Assembly: GCF_013340205.1 (NCBI RefSeq)
Contig: NZ_BJTG01000002.1
Location: 1 to 64,000 of the forward strand
Reading direction: 5' to 3'
Length of the DNA: 64,000 nt
From: Anaeromyxobacter diazotrophicus
Lineage (GTDB): Bacteria; Myxococcota; Myxococcia; Myxococcales; Anaeromyxobacteraceae
Made by a program: the position numbers and the translations under genes. The notes below the pieces were generated by a model. The model was given only the letters and a program-made list of their open reading frames with translations. It was not told the DNA's origin and searched no databases. This document shows, in pieces, positions 33,395-43,163 of the stretch (its first letter is position 1; every line of letters begins with the position of its first letter).

Positions 33395-33423
33395 TTCGAC
33401 GGGCGATCGGGCTGGAGTAGACT
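33395..33423 (+). promoter_or_regulatory. Promoter just before the TPR gene, short leader
   Basis: TTCGAC (33395-33400), a 17-base spacer and TAGACT (33418-33423) precede the ATG at 33434 by ten bases. Transcription starting 6-8 bases after the -10 would give a leader of only a few bases. It is one of several such arrangements in the window. Confidence 0.55.
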
Positions 33424-33433
33424 CGCGGCCGAA

Positions 33434-34168
33434 ATGACCGAGCTCGACGACGCCCTCAAGCAGGCTCTCACGCTGGGCCGCGCCTACTACCTCAAGAAGG
33501 AGTACGCGCGGGCCGAGCCGTACCTGGTGCAGGTGGTGGAGCAGCACCAGTCGTTCGCCGACGTCTACAACATGCTCGGGATCGTCTACCACGACCAGGG
33601 GCAGTACCAGCGGGCGCAGCGCGCCTTCGAGGCCGCGCTCCGCATCAACCCGGGCTACACCGACGCGGCGCTCAACCTGGCCGTGCTCTACAACGACACC
33701 GGCAAGTACCAGGCGGCGCGCGACGTCTACCGGCAGGCGCTCGACCACTCCGGCGCCGCCCCCGGCCAGCTCGACCGCTTCGTGAAGGGCAAGCTCGCCA
33801 ACATGTACGCCGATCTGGGCGAGGTGTGGCTCTCGGCGGGGCTCTACCCGGAGGCCGTGCGCGAGTACCAGCGCGCGCTGGAGCTGTGCCCGACCTTCGT
33901 CGACATCCGGGCCAAGCTCGCCAACGCGCACCGCGACTCGGGGGCCCGCGACCTCGCCATCGCCGAGTACGAGGAGATCGTCCGGCAGAACCCCGGGTTC
34001 ATCCCGGCGCGGCTGTCGCTCGGCCTGGCGCTCCAGGCGGCGGGCCGCCGCGACGAGGCGGTCGGCCACTGGCGGGCGGTGCTCGACCTGTCGCCGGGCA
34101 ACCGCAGCGCCGAGATGTACCTCAAGCTGGCCGGCGCTGACGGCGCCGGAGAAGGCCGCGCTCCCTGA
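33434..34168 (+). CDS. Tetratricopeptide repeat protein
   Basis: The 244-residue protein consists of about six TPR units with no signal peptide or membrane span, so it is cytoplasmic. Units include FADVYNMLGIVYHDQGQYQRAQRAFEAALRINP, ALNLAVLYNDTGKYQAARDVY and ARLSLGLALQAAGRRDEAVGHW. TPR proteins are scaffolds for protein partners. The stop overlaps the FHA-DUF4388 ATG (TGATG), so the two proteins are made together and may act together. Partners are unknown. Confidence 0.85.
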   Translation: MTELDDALKQALTLGRAYYLKKEYARAEPYLVQVVEQHQSFADVYNMLGIVYHDQGQYQRAQRAFEAALRINPGYTDAALNLAVLYNDTGKYQAARDVYRQALDHSGAAPGQLDRFVKGKLANMYADLGEVWLSAGLYPEAVREYQRALELCPTFVDIRAKLANAHRDSGARDLAIAEYEEIVRQNPGFIPARLSLGLALQAAGRRDEAVGHWRAVLDLSPGNRSAEMYLKLAGADGAGEGRAP

Positions 34169-35082
34169 TGCCCGCGCGCCGCCCGCTCGCGCTGCGCTTC
34201 CTCTCTGGACGCTTCCAGGGCGGGGTGGTGCCGATCGACCCGAGCCGGCCCATGCTGCTCGGCCGCCAGCAGGGCTCGGACCTGCTCCTGCCCGAGGAGC
34301 TCGTCTCGCGCCGCCACGCGCGGCTGGCCTACGAGGGCGACGAGCTGGTGCTCGAGGACCTCGGCTCCACGAACGGCACCTACCTGAACGGCGTGCGGGT
34401 CACCCGCGCGCGCGTGGCCGAGGGCGACCGCGTGCTGCTCGGCCAGTCCATCCTCAAGGTGGTCGCGCGCGAGCCCGCCCCGGCCCAGACGGCCGAGGAG
34501 GTCCGGGCGGGCCTGGAGCGCGCGTCGGTCACCGCCGAGCCGCGCCGCGCCGCCGCCATGCAGGGGCGCATCGAGGAGGTGCCGCTGCCCGACCTCCTGC
34601 AGCTCTTCGGCACCTCGCGCAAGACCGGCCTCCTGGTGGTGCAGGGCGACGGGCACGCGGCCGAGGTGCGCCTCGACAAGGGGCGGGTGGTGGGCTGCGT
34701 CATCGACGGGCGCGAGGAGCTCGCGGCGGAAAAGAGCTTCTACCGGCTCCTCGGCTGGAGCCACGGCCACTTCGAGCTGAAGCCGGCCGCCCCAGGCGGC
34801 GCCGGCCTCCGGCCCATCGCCGCGTCGATGGAGGGCCTGCTCATGGAGGGCATGCGGCAGACCGACGAGCTGCGCCGGCTCCGGCAGGCGCTCCCGCTGC
34901 GCTTCGCGGTGGTGGCCGGGGGGAGCGAGGGCCTCGACGCGACCGACCGCGCGCTGCTCGCCCTGGCCGCGCAGCACGGCGCGCTGGAGGGCGTCCTCGA
35001 CGCCGCCCAGCTGCCCGACCTCGCCGCCGCCGAGCGGCTCGAGCGGCTGGTCCAGCGCGGGCTCCTCGTCGCGGTGCAGTGA
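34168..35082 (+). CDS. FHA domain plus DUF4388 (PATAN-like) protein
   Basis: The 304-residue cytoplasmic protein has an N-terminal FHA domain (about residues 8-95; LGRQQGSDLLLPEELVSRRHARL and LGSTNGTYLNGVRV), which binds phosphothreonine peptides. Residues 130-210 form a DUF4388 domain (MQGRIEEVPLPDLLQLFGTSRKTGLLVVQG), seen in gliding and signalling proteins of myxobacteria. The C-terminal part is helical. Its ATG overlaps the TPR gene stop by one base. The pair may link a Ser/Thr kinase signal to an adaptor; no kinase gene is present here. Confidence 0.85.
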   Translation: MPARRPLALRFLSGRFQGGVVPIDPSRPMLLGRQQGSDLLLPEELVSRRHARLAYEGDELVLEDLGSTNGTYLNGVRVTRARVAEGDRVLLGQSILKVVAREPAPAQTAEEVRAGLERASVTAEPRRAAAMQGRIEEVPLPDLLQLFGTSRKTGLLVVQGDGHAAEVRLDKGRVVGCVIDGREELAAEKSFYRLLGWSHGHFELKPAAPGGAGLRPIAASMEGLLMEGMRQTDELRRLRQALPLRFAVVAGGSEGLDATDRALLALAAQHGALEGVLDAAQLPDLAAAERLERLVQRGLLVAVQ

Positions 35083-35096
35083 GCCGCGTTCTCGCG

Positions 35097-35125
35097 TTGC
35101 CGCGGCGACCCGGCGCGGCTAGGGT
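35097..35125 (+). promoter_or_regulatory. Promoter candidate before selD, short leader
   Basis: TTGCCG (35097-35102), a 17-base spacer and TAGGGT (35120-35125) end seven bases before the selD ATG. The match is partial. If used, the transcript would begin at or next to the start codon. Confidence 0.45.
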
Positions 35126-35132
35126 CTCCCCC

Positions 35133-36188
35133 ATGTCGGGTCAGGACCAGGTGCGGCTCACGACGCTCAGCCACGGCGCGGGTTGAGCCTGCAAGATCCG
35201 CCCGGCGGATCTGGCGCAGGTCCTGCGCCACCTACCCAGGACGCGCGACCCGCGCGCGCTCGTCGGCCACGAGACGAGCGACGACGCCGCGGTGTACCAG
35301 CTCTCGGCCACCGAGGCGGTGGTCGAGACGGTCGACTTCTTCACGCCGGTGGTGGACGACCCGTTCCTCTTCGGCCGCATCGCCGCTGCGAACGCGTTCT
35401 CCGACATCTGGGCCATGGGCGCGCGGCCGCTCTTCGCGCTCAACCTGGTGGCCTTCCCGGTGGGCAAGCTCCCCATGGAGACCCTGGGCGAGATCCTGCG
35501 CGGCGGGGCCGCGGCGGCGGCCGAGGCGGGCGCCCCCATCCTGGGAGGCCACAGCATCGACGACCCGGAGCCGAAGTACGGCATGGCCGTCACCGGGCTC
35601 GTCCACCCCGACCGCGTCCTGCGCAACGTCGGGGCGCGGCCGGGCGATCGGATCCTCCTGACGAAGCCGCTCGGCTCCGGGATCGTGACCACCGCCATCA
35701 AGCGCGGGGAGGCCGACCCGGCGCTGGTGGACCGCGCGGTCGGGGTCATGGCGGCCCTCAACCGCGCCGCGGGCGAGGTGCTGGCGGCGAGCGGCGCGGT
35801 CCACGCGCTCACCGACGTCACCGGCTTCGGGCTGCTCGGGCACGCGCTCGAGATGGCGCAGGGCTCGGGGGTGACGCTCCGGCTCGACGCCCGGGCGGTG
35901 CCCATCCTGGAAGGCGTGCGAGCGCTCGCCGAGCGCGACGTGGCGCCGGGAGGCTCGCGCGCGAACCTGGCCTGGGTGGCGCCCCACGTGCGCTTCGACG
36001 CCTCCCTGGACGCGCCGGCGCGCCTGGTGCTCGCCGACGCCCAGACGAACGGCGGCCTGCTGGCGGCGGTCGCGCCGGAGCGGCTGGACGAGTTGGCGGC
36101 GGCGCTGAAGCAGGCGGGCGTGCAGGCGGCGGTGGTGGGCGCGTGCGCGCCGGCGTCCGACGTCTGGATCGAGGTCGGGGCGAGCTAG
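35133..36188 (+). CDS. selD: Selenide, water dikinase SelD with selenocysteine at position 18
   Basis: Read with TGA at 35184-35186 as selenocysteine, the frame from ATG 35133 encodes 351 residues. The active-site segment becomes HGAGU18ACK, where SelD proteins have GxGC(C/U)xCK with a catalytic Cys or Sec. The rest is clearly SelD: DFFTPVVDDPFLFGRIAAANAFSDIWAMGARPLFALN, LGGHSIDDPEPKYGMAVTG and TDVTGFGLLGHALEMA. SelD makes selenophosphate from selenide and ATP for Sec-tRNA and selenouridine. Two hairpins directly after the TGA can serve as the SECIS. If TGA is read as stop, only 17 residues would be made and the conserved frame would be orphaned. An internal GTG at 35292 is what simple ORF calling would report. 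selA, selB and selC are not in the window, so their presence elsewhere is predicted. Confidence 0.93.
35194..35230 (+). promoter_or_regulatory. Bacterial SECIS-like hairpins after the selD UGA
   Basis: Two adjacent hairpins follow the UGA (35184-35186). The first pairs AGATCCG (35194-35200) with CGGATCT (35206-35212). The second pairs TGGCGCAG (35212-35219) with CTGCGCCA (35223-35230). Its loop region reads CAGGUCCUG and contains the GGUC seen in the apical loop of the E. coli fdhF SECIS, which SelB binds. The GGUC starts about 32 bases after the UGA, within the range reported for bacterial SECIS elements. The two stems share base 35212, so they compete at one pair. Confidence 0.75.
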
Positions 36189-36197
36189 AATGCGCGC

Positions 36198-36950
36198 GTG
36201 CTCCGCGCGCTCTTCCTCCTGACGCTCCTCTCCGCCCGGGCGGCCGCGGCCGCGCCCGAGCCGGCCTTCGTGGTGGTGGTGGACCCGGGCCACGGGGGTG
36301 AGAAGGACGGCGCGGTGGGGCCGTCGGGGCTGCGCGAGAAGGATCTCACGCTCCAGATCGCGCGCCGGGTGGCGGCGCGGCTCGCGGCGCAGGGGGGCCG
36401 GGCGGTGCTCACCCGCGACGCCGACCGCGCCGTGCCGCTGGCGGCCCGCGCCGCGCTCGCCAACGCGCGTCAGGCCGACCTGTTCGTCTCCATCCACCTC
36501 AACGCGATGCCCGGCCCGGCGCGCGGCCGCGCGCACGGCGTCGAGACCTACTTCCTCTCGGCCGACGCCAGCGACGCCTCCGCGACCGCGGTGGCGGCGC
36601 GCGAGAACGCCGACCGCCTGGCGGGCGAGCCGGAGCCGGATCCGCGCGACCCGGTCTCGGGGATCCTGCAGGACCTGGCCGACAAGGACGCCCTGTCCGA
36701 GAGCTCGCGCCTGGCCTACGCCGTCCACGAGCGCCTGGTGCACGGGCTGGGCGCCGAGGATCGCGGCGTGAAGCAGGCGCCGTTCTACGTCCTGGCGGGC
36801 GCGAGGATGCCGGCGGTGCTGCTCGAGGTGGGCTTCGTCTCGAACGCCGCCGAGGCGCGCCGCCTGGCGACGCCGGCGTACCAGGACCAGGTGGCCCGCG
36901 CCATCGCCGAGGGCGTCGCCGCCTGGCGCTCCGCCCTCGCGGCCCGCTGA
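36198..36950 (+). CDS. N-acetylmuramoyl-L-alanine amidase (Amidase_3), exported
   Basis: The 250-residue protein has a signal peptide (ALFLLTLLSARAAAAA) and one catalytic domain. Zinc ligands are His in DPGHGGEKDGA, Glu in LREKDLTL and His in SIHLNAMP; the catalytic Glu is in VLLEVGFVSN. It cleaves the amide between MurNAc and the stem peptide, as AmiA/B/C do in cell separation. No AMIN or murein-binding domain is present, and a 35-residue insert follows SADASDAS. The GTG start is six bases after TAGAAT, which overlaps the selD stop. The hexamer array follows the gene. Confidence 0.93.
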   Translation: MLRALFLLTLLSARAAAAAPEPAFVVVVDPGHGGEKDGAVGPSGLREKDLTLQIARRVAARLAAQGGRAVLTRDADRAVPLAARAALANARQADLFVSIHLNAMPGPARGRAHGVETYFLSADASDASATAVAARENADRLAGEPEPDPRDPVSGILQDLADKDALSESSRLAYAVHERLVHGLGAEDRGVKQAPFYVLAGARMPAVLLEVGFVSNAAEARRLATPAYQDQVARAIAEGVAAWRSALAAR

Positions 36951-36954
36951 CCCG

Positions 36955-37010
36955 AGGTCGAGCGGTCGTGGTCGGTCGCGGTCGCCGTCGCGGTCGTGGT
37001 CGCGGTCGAG
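36955..37010. repeat. Degenerate GGTCGC hexamer array
   Basis: Between the amidase stop and rph lies a run of GGTCG-based hexamers (GGTCGT, GGTCGC, GTCGCC, GGTCGA) that is less regular than the array at 16395-16488 but built from the same unit. It occupies about half of the 108-base gap. It has no hairpin ends. Confidence 0.75.
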
Positions 37011-37058
37011 CTTCGCCTCTGGCCGCCCCGCAGTCCGACCGTTAAGATGCCCGCCCTC

Positions 37059-37787
37059 ATGCCCTCCCGAACGAACGGCCGCGCCGACCTGGACCTCCGC
37101 GCCCTCTCCCTCGAGCCTGGCTTCTCGAAGCACGCCGAGGGCTCGTGCCTCATCCGCTGCGGCGACACCCAGGTGCTCTGCACGGCCTCGGTGGAGGACC
37201 GCGTGCCGCCGCACGTCTACGGGACGGGGGCGGGCTGGGTCACCGCCGAGTACGGCATGCTGCCGCGCTCCACCCACGAGCGCATGGCGCGCGAGGCGGC
37301 CAAGGGGAAGCAAGGGGGACGCACCCTCGAGATCCAGCGCCTCATCGGGCGGGCCCTGCGCGCGGCGGTCGATCTGCGCGCGCTCGGACCGCGCACCATC
37401 ACCGTGGACTGCGACGTCCTCCAGGCCGACGGCGGGACGCGCACCGCCGCCATCACCGGCGGCTTCGTGGCGCTCGCGCTGGCGGTGAAGGCGCTCAAGG
37501 CCTCGCGCAAGATCTCCACCGCGCCGGTGAAGCGCCACGTGGCGGCCGTGTCGGTCGGGATCCTCGACGGCGCGGTCCGGCTCGACCTCGACTACGGCGA
37601 GGACTCGACCGCCGAGGTGGACATGAACGTCGTCGCCACCGGCGAGGGGGAGCTGGTCGAGGTGCAGGGGACCGCCGAGGGCAAGGCCTTCCGGCGCGAC
37701 CAGCTCGATCAGATGATCGACGCTGCCCTGGCGGGCATCGCGCGCCTGAAGGAGGCGCAGGCGCGGGCGCTCGAGGTGAGGGGCTGA
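37059..37787 (+). CDS. rph: Ribonuclease PH
   Basis: The 242-residue phosphorolytic 3'-exonuclease trims tRNA 3' ends. Family blocks include [83 protein letters not shown] and [18 protein letters not shown]. The ATG at 37059 ([14 protein letters not shown]) aligns with the family start; an ATG at 37047 would add four residues. rdgB follows after three bases. A tRNA gene cluster lies just downstream, which fits the function. Confidence 0.97.
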   Translation: MPSRTNGRADLDLRALSLEPGFSKHAEGSCLIRCGDTQVLCTASVEDRVPPHVYGTGAGWVTAEYGMLPRSTHERMAREAAKGKQGGRTLEIQRLIGRALRAAVDLRALGPRTITVDCDVLQADGGTRTAAITGGFVALALAVKALKASRKISTAPVKRHVAAVSVGILDGAVRLDLDYGEDSTAEVDMNVVATGEGELVEVQGTAEGKAFRRDQLDQMIDAALAGIARLKEAQARALEVRG

Positions 37788-37790
37788 TCG

Positions 37791-38522
37791 ATGGAGCTCT
37801 TCTTCGCGACCACCAACCGCGGCAAGCTGCGCGAGCTGCGCCGGCTGGTGGAGGGGCTGCCGGTGACCGTGATCTCGCCGGAGGAGCTGGGGCGGCCGCT
37901 GCCCGAGGTGGTGGAGGACGGCCGGACCTTCCGCGAGAACGCGGAGAAGAAGGCGGCGGCCTACGCCCGCTTCTCGGGGCTGCACGCCGTCGCCGACGAC
38001 TCGGGGCTGTGCGTGGACGCGCTGGGCGGCGCGCCGGGCGTCTACTCGGCGCGCTGGTCCGAGCTCGACGACGGCTTCGCCAGCCCGGCCTGCGCGCTGC
38101 CGCGGGTGGCGGACCGCGAGCTCGGCCCGGAGCTGGCCCGGGCCGCCCGCGACGAGGCGAACAACGACAAGCTGCTGGCGGCGCTCGCCGGCCGGGAGGG
38201 CGCGGCTCGCGACGGCGGGTACGTGGCGGCGCTGGCGCTGGCGGCGCCCGACGGGCGCATGCTGGCGTGCGTCGAGGGCGCCTGCCGCGGCCGGATCGGG
38301 CACGTGCGCAGGGGTACGCACGGCTTCGGCTACGACCCGCTCTTCCTGCCCGAGTCCGAGCTGGCGCGCCTCCGCGCGCCGGCCGGGGCGGGGCACCGGG
38401 GCGGCCCGCCCCGCACCATGGCCGAGCTCGAGCCGGCGGAGAAGGACGCCCTGTCGCACCGCGGCGCCGCCTTCCGCGCCCTGCGCCCGATCCTCGAGCG
38501 CCTCGCGCGCGGAGCCCTTTGA
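37791..38522 (+). CDS. rdgB: XTP/dITP diphosphatase (RdgB/HAM1 family)
   Basis: The 243-residue enzyme removes deaminated purine nucleoside triphosphates from the pool. Motifs are ATTNRGKLRELRRL, DDSGLCVDALGGAPGVYSARW, GTHGFGYDPLF and the C-terminal SHRGAAFRAL. It is longer than the usual 200 residues because of inserts after SARWSELDD (about 20) and before the last helix. It follows rph by three bases (rph-rdgB order is common). Its stop codon is part of the TTGACA of the tRNA promoter. Confidence 0.95.
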   Translation: MELFFATTNRGKLRELRRLVEGLPVTVISPEELGRPLPEVVEDGRTFRENAEKKAAAYARFSGLHAVADDSGLCVDALGGAPGVYSARWSELDDGFASPACALPRVADRELGPELARAARDEANNDKLLAALAGREGAARDGGYVAALALAAPDGRMLACVEGACRGRIGHVRRGTHGFGYDPLFLPESELARLRAPAGAGHRGGPPRTMAELEPAEKDALSHRGAAFRALRPILERLARGAL

Positions 38523-38547
38523 CAAAAACCAGCCGTGAGGCTAGTTA
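38519..38547 (+). promoter_or_regulatory. Promoter of the tRNA operon, overlapping rdgB stop
   Basis: TTGACA (38519-38524), a 17-base spacer and TAGTTA (38542-38547) precede the first tRNA by about 40 bases. The -35 is consensus; its TGA is the rdgB stop codon. The -10 is weak. Confidence 0.7.
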
Positions 38548-38586
38548 CTGCGCTCTTGGTTGGGCGGCTGGGGCGGCCGCGACTTT

Positions 38587-38660
38587 CGGGGCGTAGCGCA
38601 GCCTGGTAGCGCGCCTGCCTTGGGCGCAGGAGGTCGCGGGTCCGAATCCCGCCGCCCCGA
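38587..38660 (+). tRNA. tRNA-Pro (UGG)
   Basis: The 74-base cloverleaf has acceptor CGGGGCG paired with CGCCCCG, and a stem-loop CCTGCCTTGGGCGCAGG with anticodon TGG. The T-arm is GCGGGTCCGAATCCCGC. The encoded 3' end is A73 with no CCA. Confidence 0.95.
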
Positions 38661-38703
38661 CTCTTTGAAAACAGGGGTGGACGGTGGAAGCCCGGCGGGT
38701 CTG

Positions 38704-38780
38704 TGCGCCCGTAGCTCAGCTGGATAGAGCAGCGGCCTTCTAAGCCGCGGGTCGGGGGTTCGACTCCCTCCGGGCGCGCC
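38704..38780 (+). tRNA. tRNA-Arg (UCU)
   Basis: Acceptor GCGCCCG pairs with CGGGCGC. The anticodon loop CTTCTAA gives TCT, which reads AGA. T-arm is GGGGGTTCGACTCCCTC. The 3' CCA is encoded. The body is nearly identical to the second tRNA-Arg at 38892. Confidence 0.95.
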
Positions 38781-38788
38781 AAATTTTA

Positions 38789-38865
38789 CGGTGAGTGTAG
38801 CTCAATCGGTAGAGCACTGGACTGTGGATCCGGGGGTTAAGGGTTCGAGCCCCTTCACTCACCCC
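38789..38865 (+). tRNA. tRNA-His (GUG)
   Basis: The anticodon loop CTGTGGA gives GTG. The acceptor GTGAGTG pairs with CACTCAC and an extra G at 38789 provides the G-1 unique to tRNA-His. CCA is encoded at 38863-38865. Confidence 0.95.
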
Positions 38866-38891
38866 ATGCTTCTCTCCACGCGCCGCCCTCC

Positions 38892-38968
<77 letters not shown>

Positions 38969-39074
38969 GCTGGCGGCGCGAGACAGGGGGGCCGGCGAGA
39001 TGTTCGCCGGGCCGCGTTGCAGGCGTTGACACCCGGAGGGCGCCGTTGTAGATCCGCCACCCTTTGCAGGGCCA

Positions 39075-39147
39075 GGGCGCATAGCTCAACTGGCAGAGCA
39101 ATGGACTCTTAATCCATAGGTTGAAGGTTCGATTCCTTCTGCGCTCA
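39075..39147 (+). tRNA. tRNA-Lys (CUU)
   Basis: Acceptor GGGCGCA pairs with TGCGCTC (one G-T pair). The anticodon loop CTCTTAA gives CTT. T-arm is GAAGGTTCGATTCCTTC. A73 is the last encoded base, with no CCA. The preceding 106-base gap holds no gene. It is the last tRNA of the cluster and is followed by a terminator. Confidence 0.95.
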
Positions 39148-39158
39148 CTGAAGAAGAG

Positions 39159-39191
39159 ACGGGGACCCGGCGACGGGTCCCCGTTTCGTTT
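39159..39191 (+). terminator. Intrinsic terminator of the tRNA cluster
   Basis: A perfect 10-pair stem (ACGGGGACCC with GGGTCCCCGT, 39159-39168 and 39175-39184) with loop GGCGAC is followed by TTCGTTT. It starts 12 bases after tRNA-Lys. Confidence 0.88.
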
Positions 39192-39225
39192 CCGGGCTTC
39201 CGGGCAGGGCTCGCGCGCGGCGAGG

Positions 39226-39642
39226 CTAGTCGCCGTCGTCCTTCTTGCCGCCGGCGATGACCTGGAAGCGGGGCCGGCGGCGCGGGGGCGCCCGCAGCAC
39301 GCCCGCCAGGATCGCGTCCCAGGGGACCGCGCAGTCGAGGCGGCGGCCGCGGAACGTGAGCGAGCAGCGCAGGCCCCAGTCGTCCATGAGCAGCTCCGGC
39401 GTGTCGCGGCCGACCACCAGGTTGAGGCGCACGAGCTGCTCCTCGCCCAGGTACTCCGGGAGCTCCACGCCGGGGGTGGCGGGGTTCACGATGATCGACT
39501 CCACCGCCTCGGCCGCCTGGCAGGCGGCCAGCATGTCGGCGTACCGGCGCTGCAGCGCGAAGAGCTGGAGTGCGCCCTCGGACCAGCCGGGGCAGGTCGG
39601 GGGGCAGGCCGCCTCCGGGGGGTGTTGGTGCTGAGCGTCCAC
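39226..39642 (-). CDS. SspB-like ClpXP adaptor
   Basis: The 138-residue protein shows the SspB fold in sequence order: a helix (LFALQRRYADMLAACQAAE), a strand (ESIIVNPATPGVELPEYL), LVRLNLVVGRDTPELLMDDWGLRCSLTFRGRRLDCAVPWDAILAGV. In SspB the pattern PGVxVP, LNL, LSFxG and VPWxAI forms the tag-binding groove that delivers ssrA-tagged proteins to ClpXP. The C-terminal tail (VIAGGKKDDGD) is short and lacks an obvious ClpX-binding motif such as VVRVVK, though the RFQVIAGGKK segment is in the right place. The start is GTG 39642. It lies in the gap between tRNA genes, opposite tig, clpP, clpX and lon. The assignment is by pattern only. Confidence 0.72.
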   Translation of the reverse strand: MDAQHQHPPEAACPPTCPGWSEGALQLFALQRRYADMLAACQAAEAVESIIVNPATPGVELPEYLGEEQLVRLNLVVGRDTPELLMDDWGLRCSLTFRGRRLDCAVPWDAILAGVLRAPPRRRPRFQVIAGGKKDDGD

Positions 39643-39708
39643 GACGGAATGTTTACTACGGTTTCGCGCCGCGGTTCAGGGGAGCCTCGGCGTGGTACAC
39701 GGTGCTCG

Positions 39709-39789
39709 GGGCGGGTGGCGGAACGGCAGACGCGCCGGACTTAGGATCCGGTGCCGCGAGGCGTGAGGGTTCGAGTCCCTCCCCGCCCA
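39709..39789 (+). tRNA. tRNA-Leu (UAG)
   Basis: Class II tRNA of 81 bases with a long variable arm. Acceptor GGGCGGG pairs with CCCGCCC. The anticodon loop CTTAGGA gives TAG, which reads CUA. T-arm GAGGGTTCGAGTCCCTC. No CCA is encoded. Its 3' end is six bases before the tig promoter. Confidence 0.95.
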
Positions 39790-39795
39790 TTTCCC

Positions 39796-39824
39796 TTGAC
39801 CCGACGCGGCAGTGCACGTACCTA
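39796..39824 (+). promoter_or_regulatory. Promoter of the tig-clpP-clpX operon
   Basis: TTGACC (39796-39801), a 17-base spacer and TACCTA (39819-39824) lie 40 bases before the tig ATG. The -35 differs from consensus at one base. No heat-shock-type inverted repeat (CIRCE) is seen. Confidence 0.65.
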
Positions 39825-39863
39825 CCGACCCGCCTTTTCCACCCCAGTCGCGAGAAAGAAGCC

Positions 39864-41153
39864 ATGAAGATCGAGGTCGAAGCCCTCTCCCCCGTGGAGA
39901 AGAAGGTCACCGTCGAGGTGGACCCGGAGCGCGTCGCGGCGGAGCTCGATCGCGCCTACGCCTCCCTGGGCCGGCGCGTGAAGCTGCGCGGCTTCCGCGC
40001 GGGGAAGGTGCCGCGCAAGGTGCTGGAGCGGAACTTCAAGGACGAGGTGGAGCGCGACGTGGTGGAGAAGCTCGTCTCGGCGACCTTCTCCGACGCGGTC
40101 CGCGAGCACGCCCTCGAGGCGGTCGCCCCCCCGCGCGTCGACGTGGCCGAGGAGGGTCTGCAGCAGGCGCAGCCGTTCCGGTTCACGGCCCGGGTCGAGG
40201 TGAAGCCCAAGCTCGAGCCGAAGGACTACCAGCAGCTCGAGGTCTCGCGCCGGCCGGTCGAGGTGACCGACGCGATGGTGGCGGAGGAGCTCGGCAAGCT
40301 GCAGGAGAGCCTGGCGCAGCTCGTCCCGGTGGAGGGGCGCGCGGAGGCGCAGGCGGCCGACTACGCGACCATCGACTTCGAGGGGACCATCGACGGCCAG
40401 CCCTTCGAGGGCAACCGCGCCGAGGGCGTCACCGCGCGCGTCGACCCCGGCGAGTTCCTGGAGGGCTTCCTGCCCCAGCTGGCCGGGAAGAAGCTCGGCG
40501 AGACGACGGAGCTCGACCAGGCGTTCCCGGCGGACTACCGCGTCGCGCAGCTGCGCGGGAAGACGGCGCACTTCGTCGTCACCCTCAAGGGCCTCAAGGT
40601 CCGGCAGCTCCCCGCCCTGGACGACGAGCTGGCGAAGGACGCGGGTGTGGAGGGCGCCGACACGCTCGAGAAGCTGCGCGCGCGCGTCCGCGAGGACCTC
40701 GAGAAGCGCGAGAAGCGGCGCTCGGAGTCGGAGCTCAAGGACGCGCTGGTGAAGGCGGCGCTGGCGAAGAACGACTTCGAGGTGCCGCCGGCGCTGGTGG
40801 AACGCGCCATCGACGCGATGATCCAGGGCGCCGCCGACCGCTTCGCGCGCCAGGGGCTCGACTTCCGGCAGATGGGCCTCGACGTGCCGCGCATCCGGGC
40901 CGACCTGCGCGAGCAGGCGCTGCTCCAGGTGAAGGGCGCGCTGCTGCTCGAGGCGATCGCCGACCGCGAGAAGATCGAGGTCACCGACGACGACGTGCAG
41001 GCCGAGATCGCGCGCACCGCGACCGAGCTCAACCTGCCGCTCGCGCGCGTCCAGCAGGAGCTGCGGGGCGGCGAGGGCCGCCGGGCCCTCCAGAGCCGCG
41101 TCCGGGAGGACAAGGCGCTTGCCTTCCTGACCTCCTCCGCTAACTTCAAGTAG
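39864..41153 (+). CDS. tig: Trigger factor, ribosome-associated chaperone
   Basis: The 429-residue protein binds nascent chains at the ribosome exit. The ribosome-binding signature is [15 protein letters not shown] (GFRxGxxP). A PPIase domain lies at about residues 160-250 ([22 protein letters not shown] and [17 protein letters not shown]), and the C-terminal helical arms fill the rest. ATG 39864 has a purine-rich site (AGAAAGAAG). clpP follows after 37 bases; tig-clpP-clpX is a standard operon. Confidence 0.96.
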   Translation: MKIEVEALSPVEKKVTVEVDPERVAAELDRAYASLGRRVKLRGFRAGKVPRKVLERNFKDEVERDVVEKLVSATFSDAVREHALEAVAPPRVDVAEEGLQQAQPFRFTARVEVKPKLEPKDYQQLEVSRRPVEVTDAMVAEELGKLQESLAQLVPVEGRAEAQAADYATIDFEGTIDGQPFEGNRAEGVTARVDPGEFLEGFLPQLAGKKLGETTELDQAFPADYRVAQLRGKTAHFVVTLKGLKVRQLPALDDELAKDAGVEGADTLEKLRARVREDLEKREKRRSESELKDALVKAALAKNDFEVPPALVERAIDAMIQGAADRFARQGLDFRQMGLDVPRIRADLREQALLQVKGALLLEAIADREKIEVTDDDVQAEIARTATELNLPLARVQQELRGGEGRRALQSRVREDKALAFLTSSANFK

Positions 41154-41190
41154 TCGCAGGAACCGCCGCGAAACGGCGAGGGAGAAACCC

Positions 41191-41811
41191 ATGCCTTACA
41201 TCCCCATGCCGTACGTGGTGGAGCAGACGCACCGGGGTGAGCGCAGCTACGACATCTACTCGCGCCTGCTGAAGGACCGGATCGTCTTCCTGGGCACGCC
41301 CGTCGACGACGACGTGGCGAACGTCATCATCGCCCAGCTCCTGTTCCTCGAGTCGGAGGACCCGGACAAGGACATCTCGCTCTACATCAACAGCCCGGGG
41401 GGGTCGGTGACCGCCGGCCTCGCGATCTACGACACCATGCAGTACGTGAAGCCCCAGGTGTCCACCATCTGCCTCGGGCAGGCGGCCTCCATGGGCGCCT
41501 TCCTGCTCGCCGGCGGCGCGCACGGCAAGCGGTTCGCGGTGCCGAACGCGCGCATCATGATCCACCAGCTCTCGGGCGGCTTCCAGGGGCAGGGCACGGA
41601 CATCGAGATCCACGCCCGCGAGGCGCTGCGGCTCAAGCAGCGGCTGAACGAGATCCTGGCCCGCCACACCGGGCAGCCGATCGAGCGCATCGAGAAGGAC
41701 ACCGAGCGCGACTACTTCATGGGCCCAGGTGAGGCGAAGGAGTACGGCCTGCTCGACGACGTGATCGTCCACCGGCACCGCGCCGGGCAAGCAGAGCCGA
41801 AGAAGCCTTAG
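41191..41811 (+). CDS. clpP: ATP-dependent Clp protease proteolytic subunit
   Basis: The 206-residue serine protease forms the ClpXP chamber. The catalytic triad is Ser in GQAASMGAF, His in IHQLSGG and Asp in ERDYFM. The N-terminus ([25 protein letters not shown]) and [19 protein letters not shown] are full matches to the family. The ribosome site GAGGGAG lies before the ATG. clpX starts 54 bases after the stop. Confidence 0.98.
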   Translation: MPYIPMPYVVEQTHRGERSYDIYSRLLKDRIVFLGTPVDDDVANVIIAQLLFLESEDPDKDISLYINSPGGSVTAGLAIYDTMQYVKPQVSTICLGQAASMGAFLLAGGAHGKRFAVPNARIMIHQLSGGFQGQGTDIEIHAREALRLKQRLNEILARHTGQPIERIEKDTERDYFMGPGEAKEYGLLDDVIVHRHRAGQAEPKKP

Positions 41812-41865
41812 TAGAATGAGGATCGGGGCCGCCGGTGGCCCCCCGGGCCACGCCAGGAGGCGCCT

Positions 41866-43104
<1,239 letters not shown>

Positions 43105-43134
43105 GCCGCCGTCCGACCTCTCCTGCCACGCCTC

Positions 43135-43163
43135 GGCCGGGCTCCTGCCCGGCCTTCGCCTTT
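43135..43163 (+). terminator. Terminator after clpX
   Basis: A perfect 8-pair stem GGCCGGGC with GCCCGGCC (43135-43142, 43147-43154) and loop TCCT is followed by TTCGCCTTT. It starts 31 bases after the clpX stop, so lon probably has its own promoter. A TTGACG at 43185-43190 could be its -35. Confidence 0.75.

Noticed and set aside
35292-36188. selD starting at GTG 35292
   Set aside because: This start lacks the catalytic loop and the N-terminal segment of SelD; the UGA-containing start at 35133 restores both.
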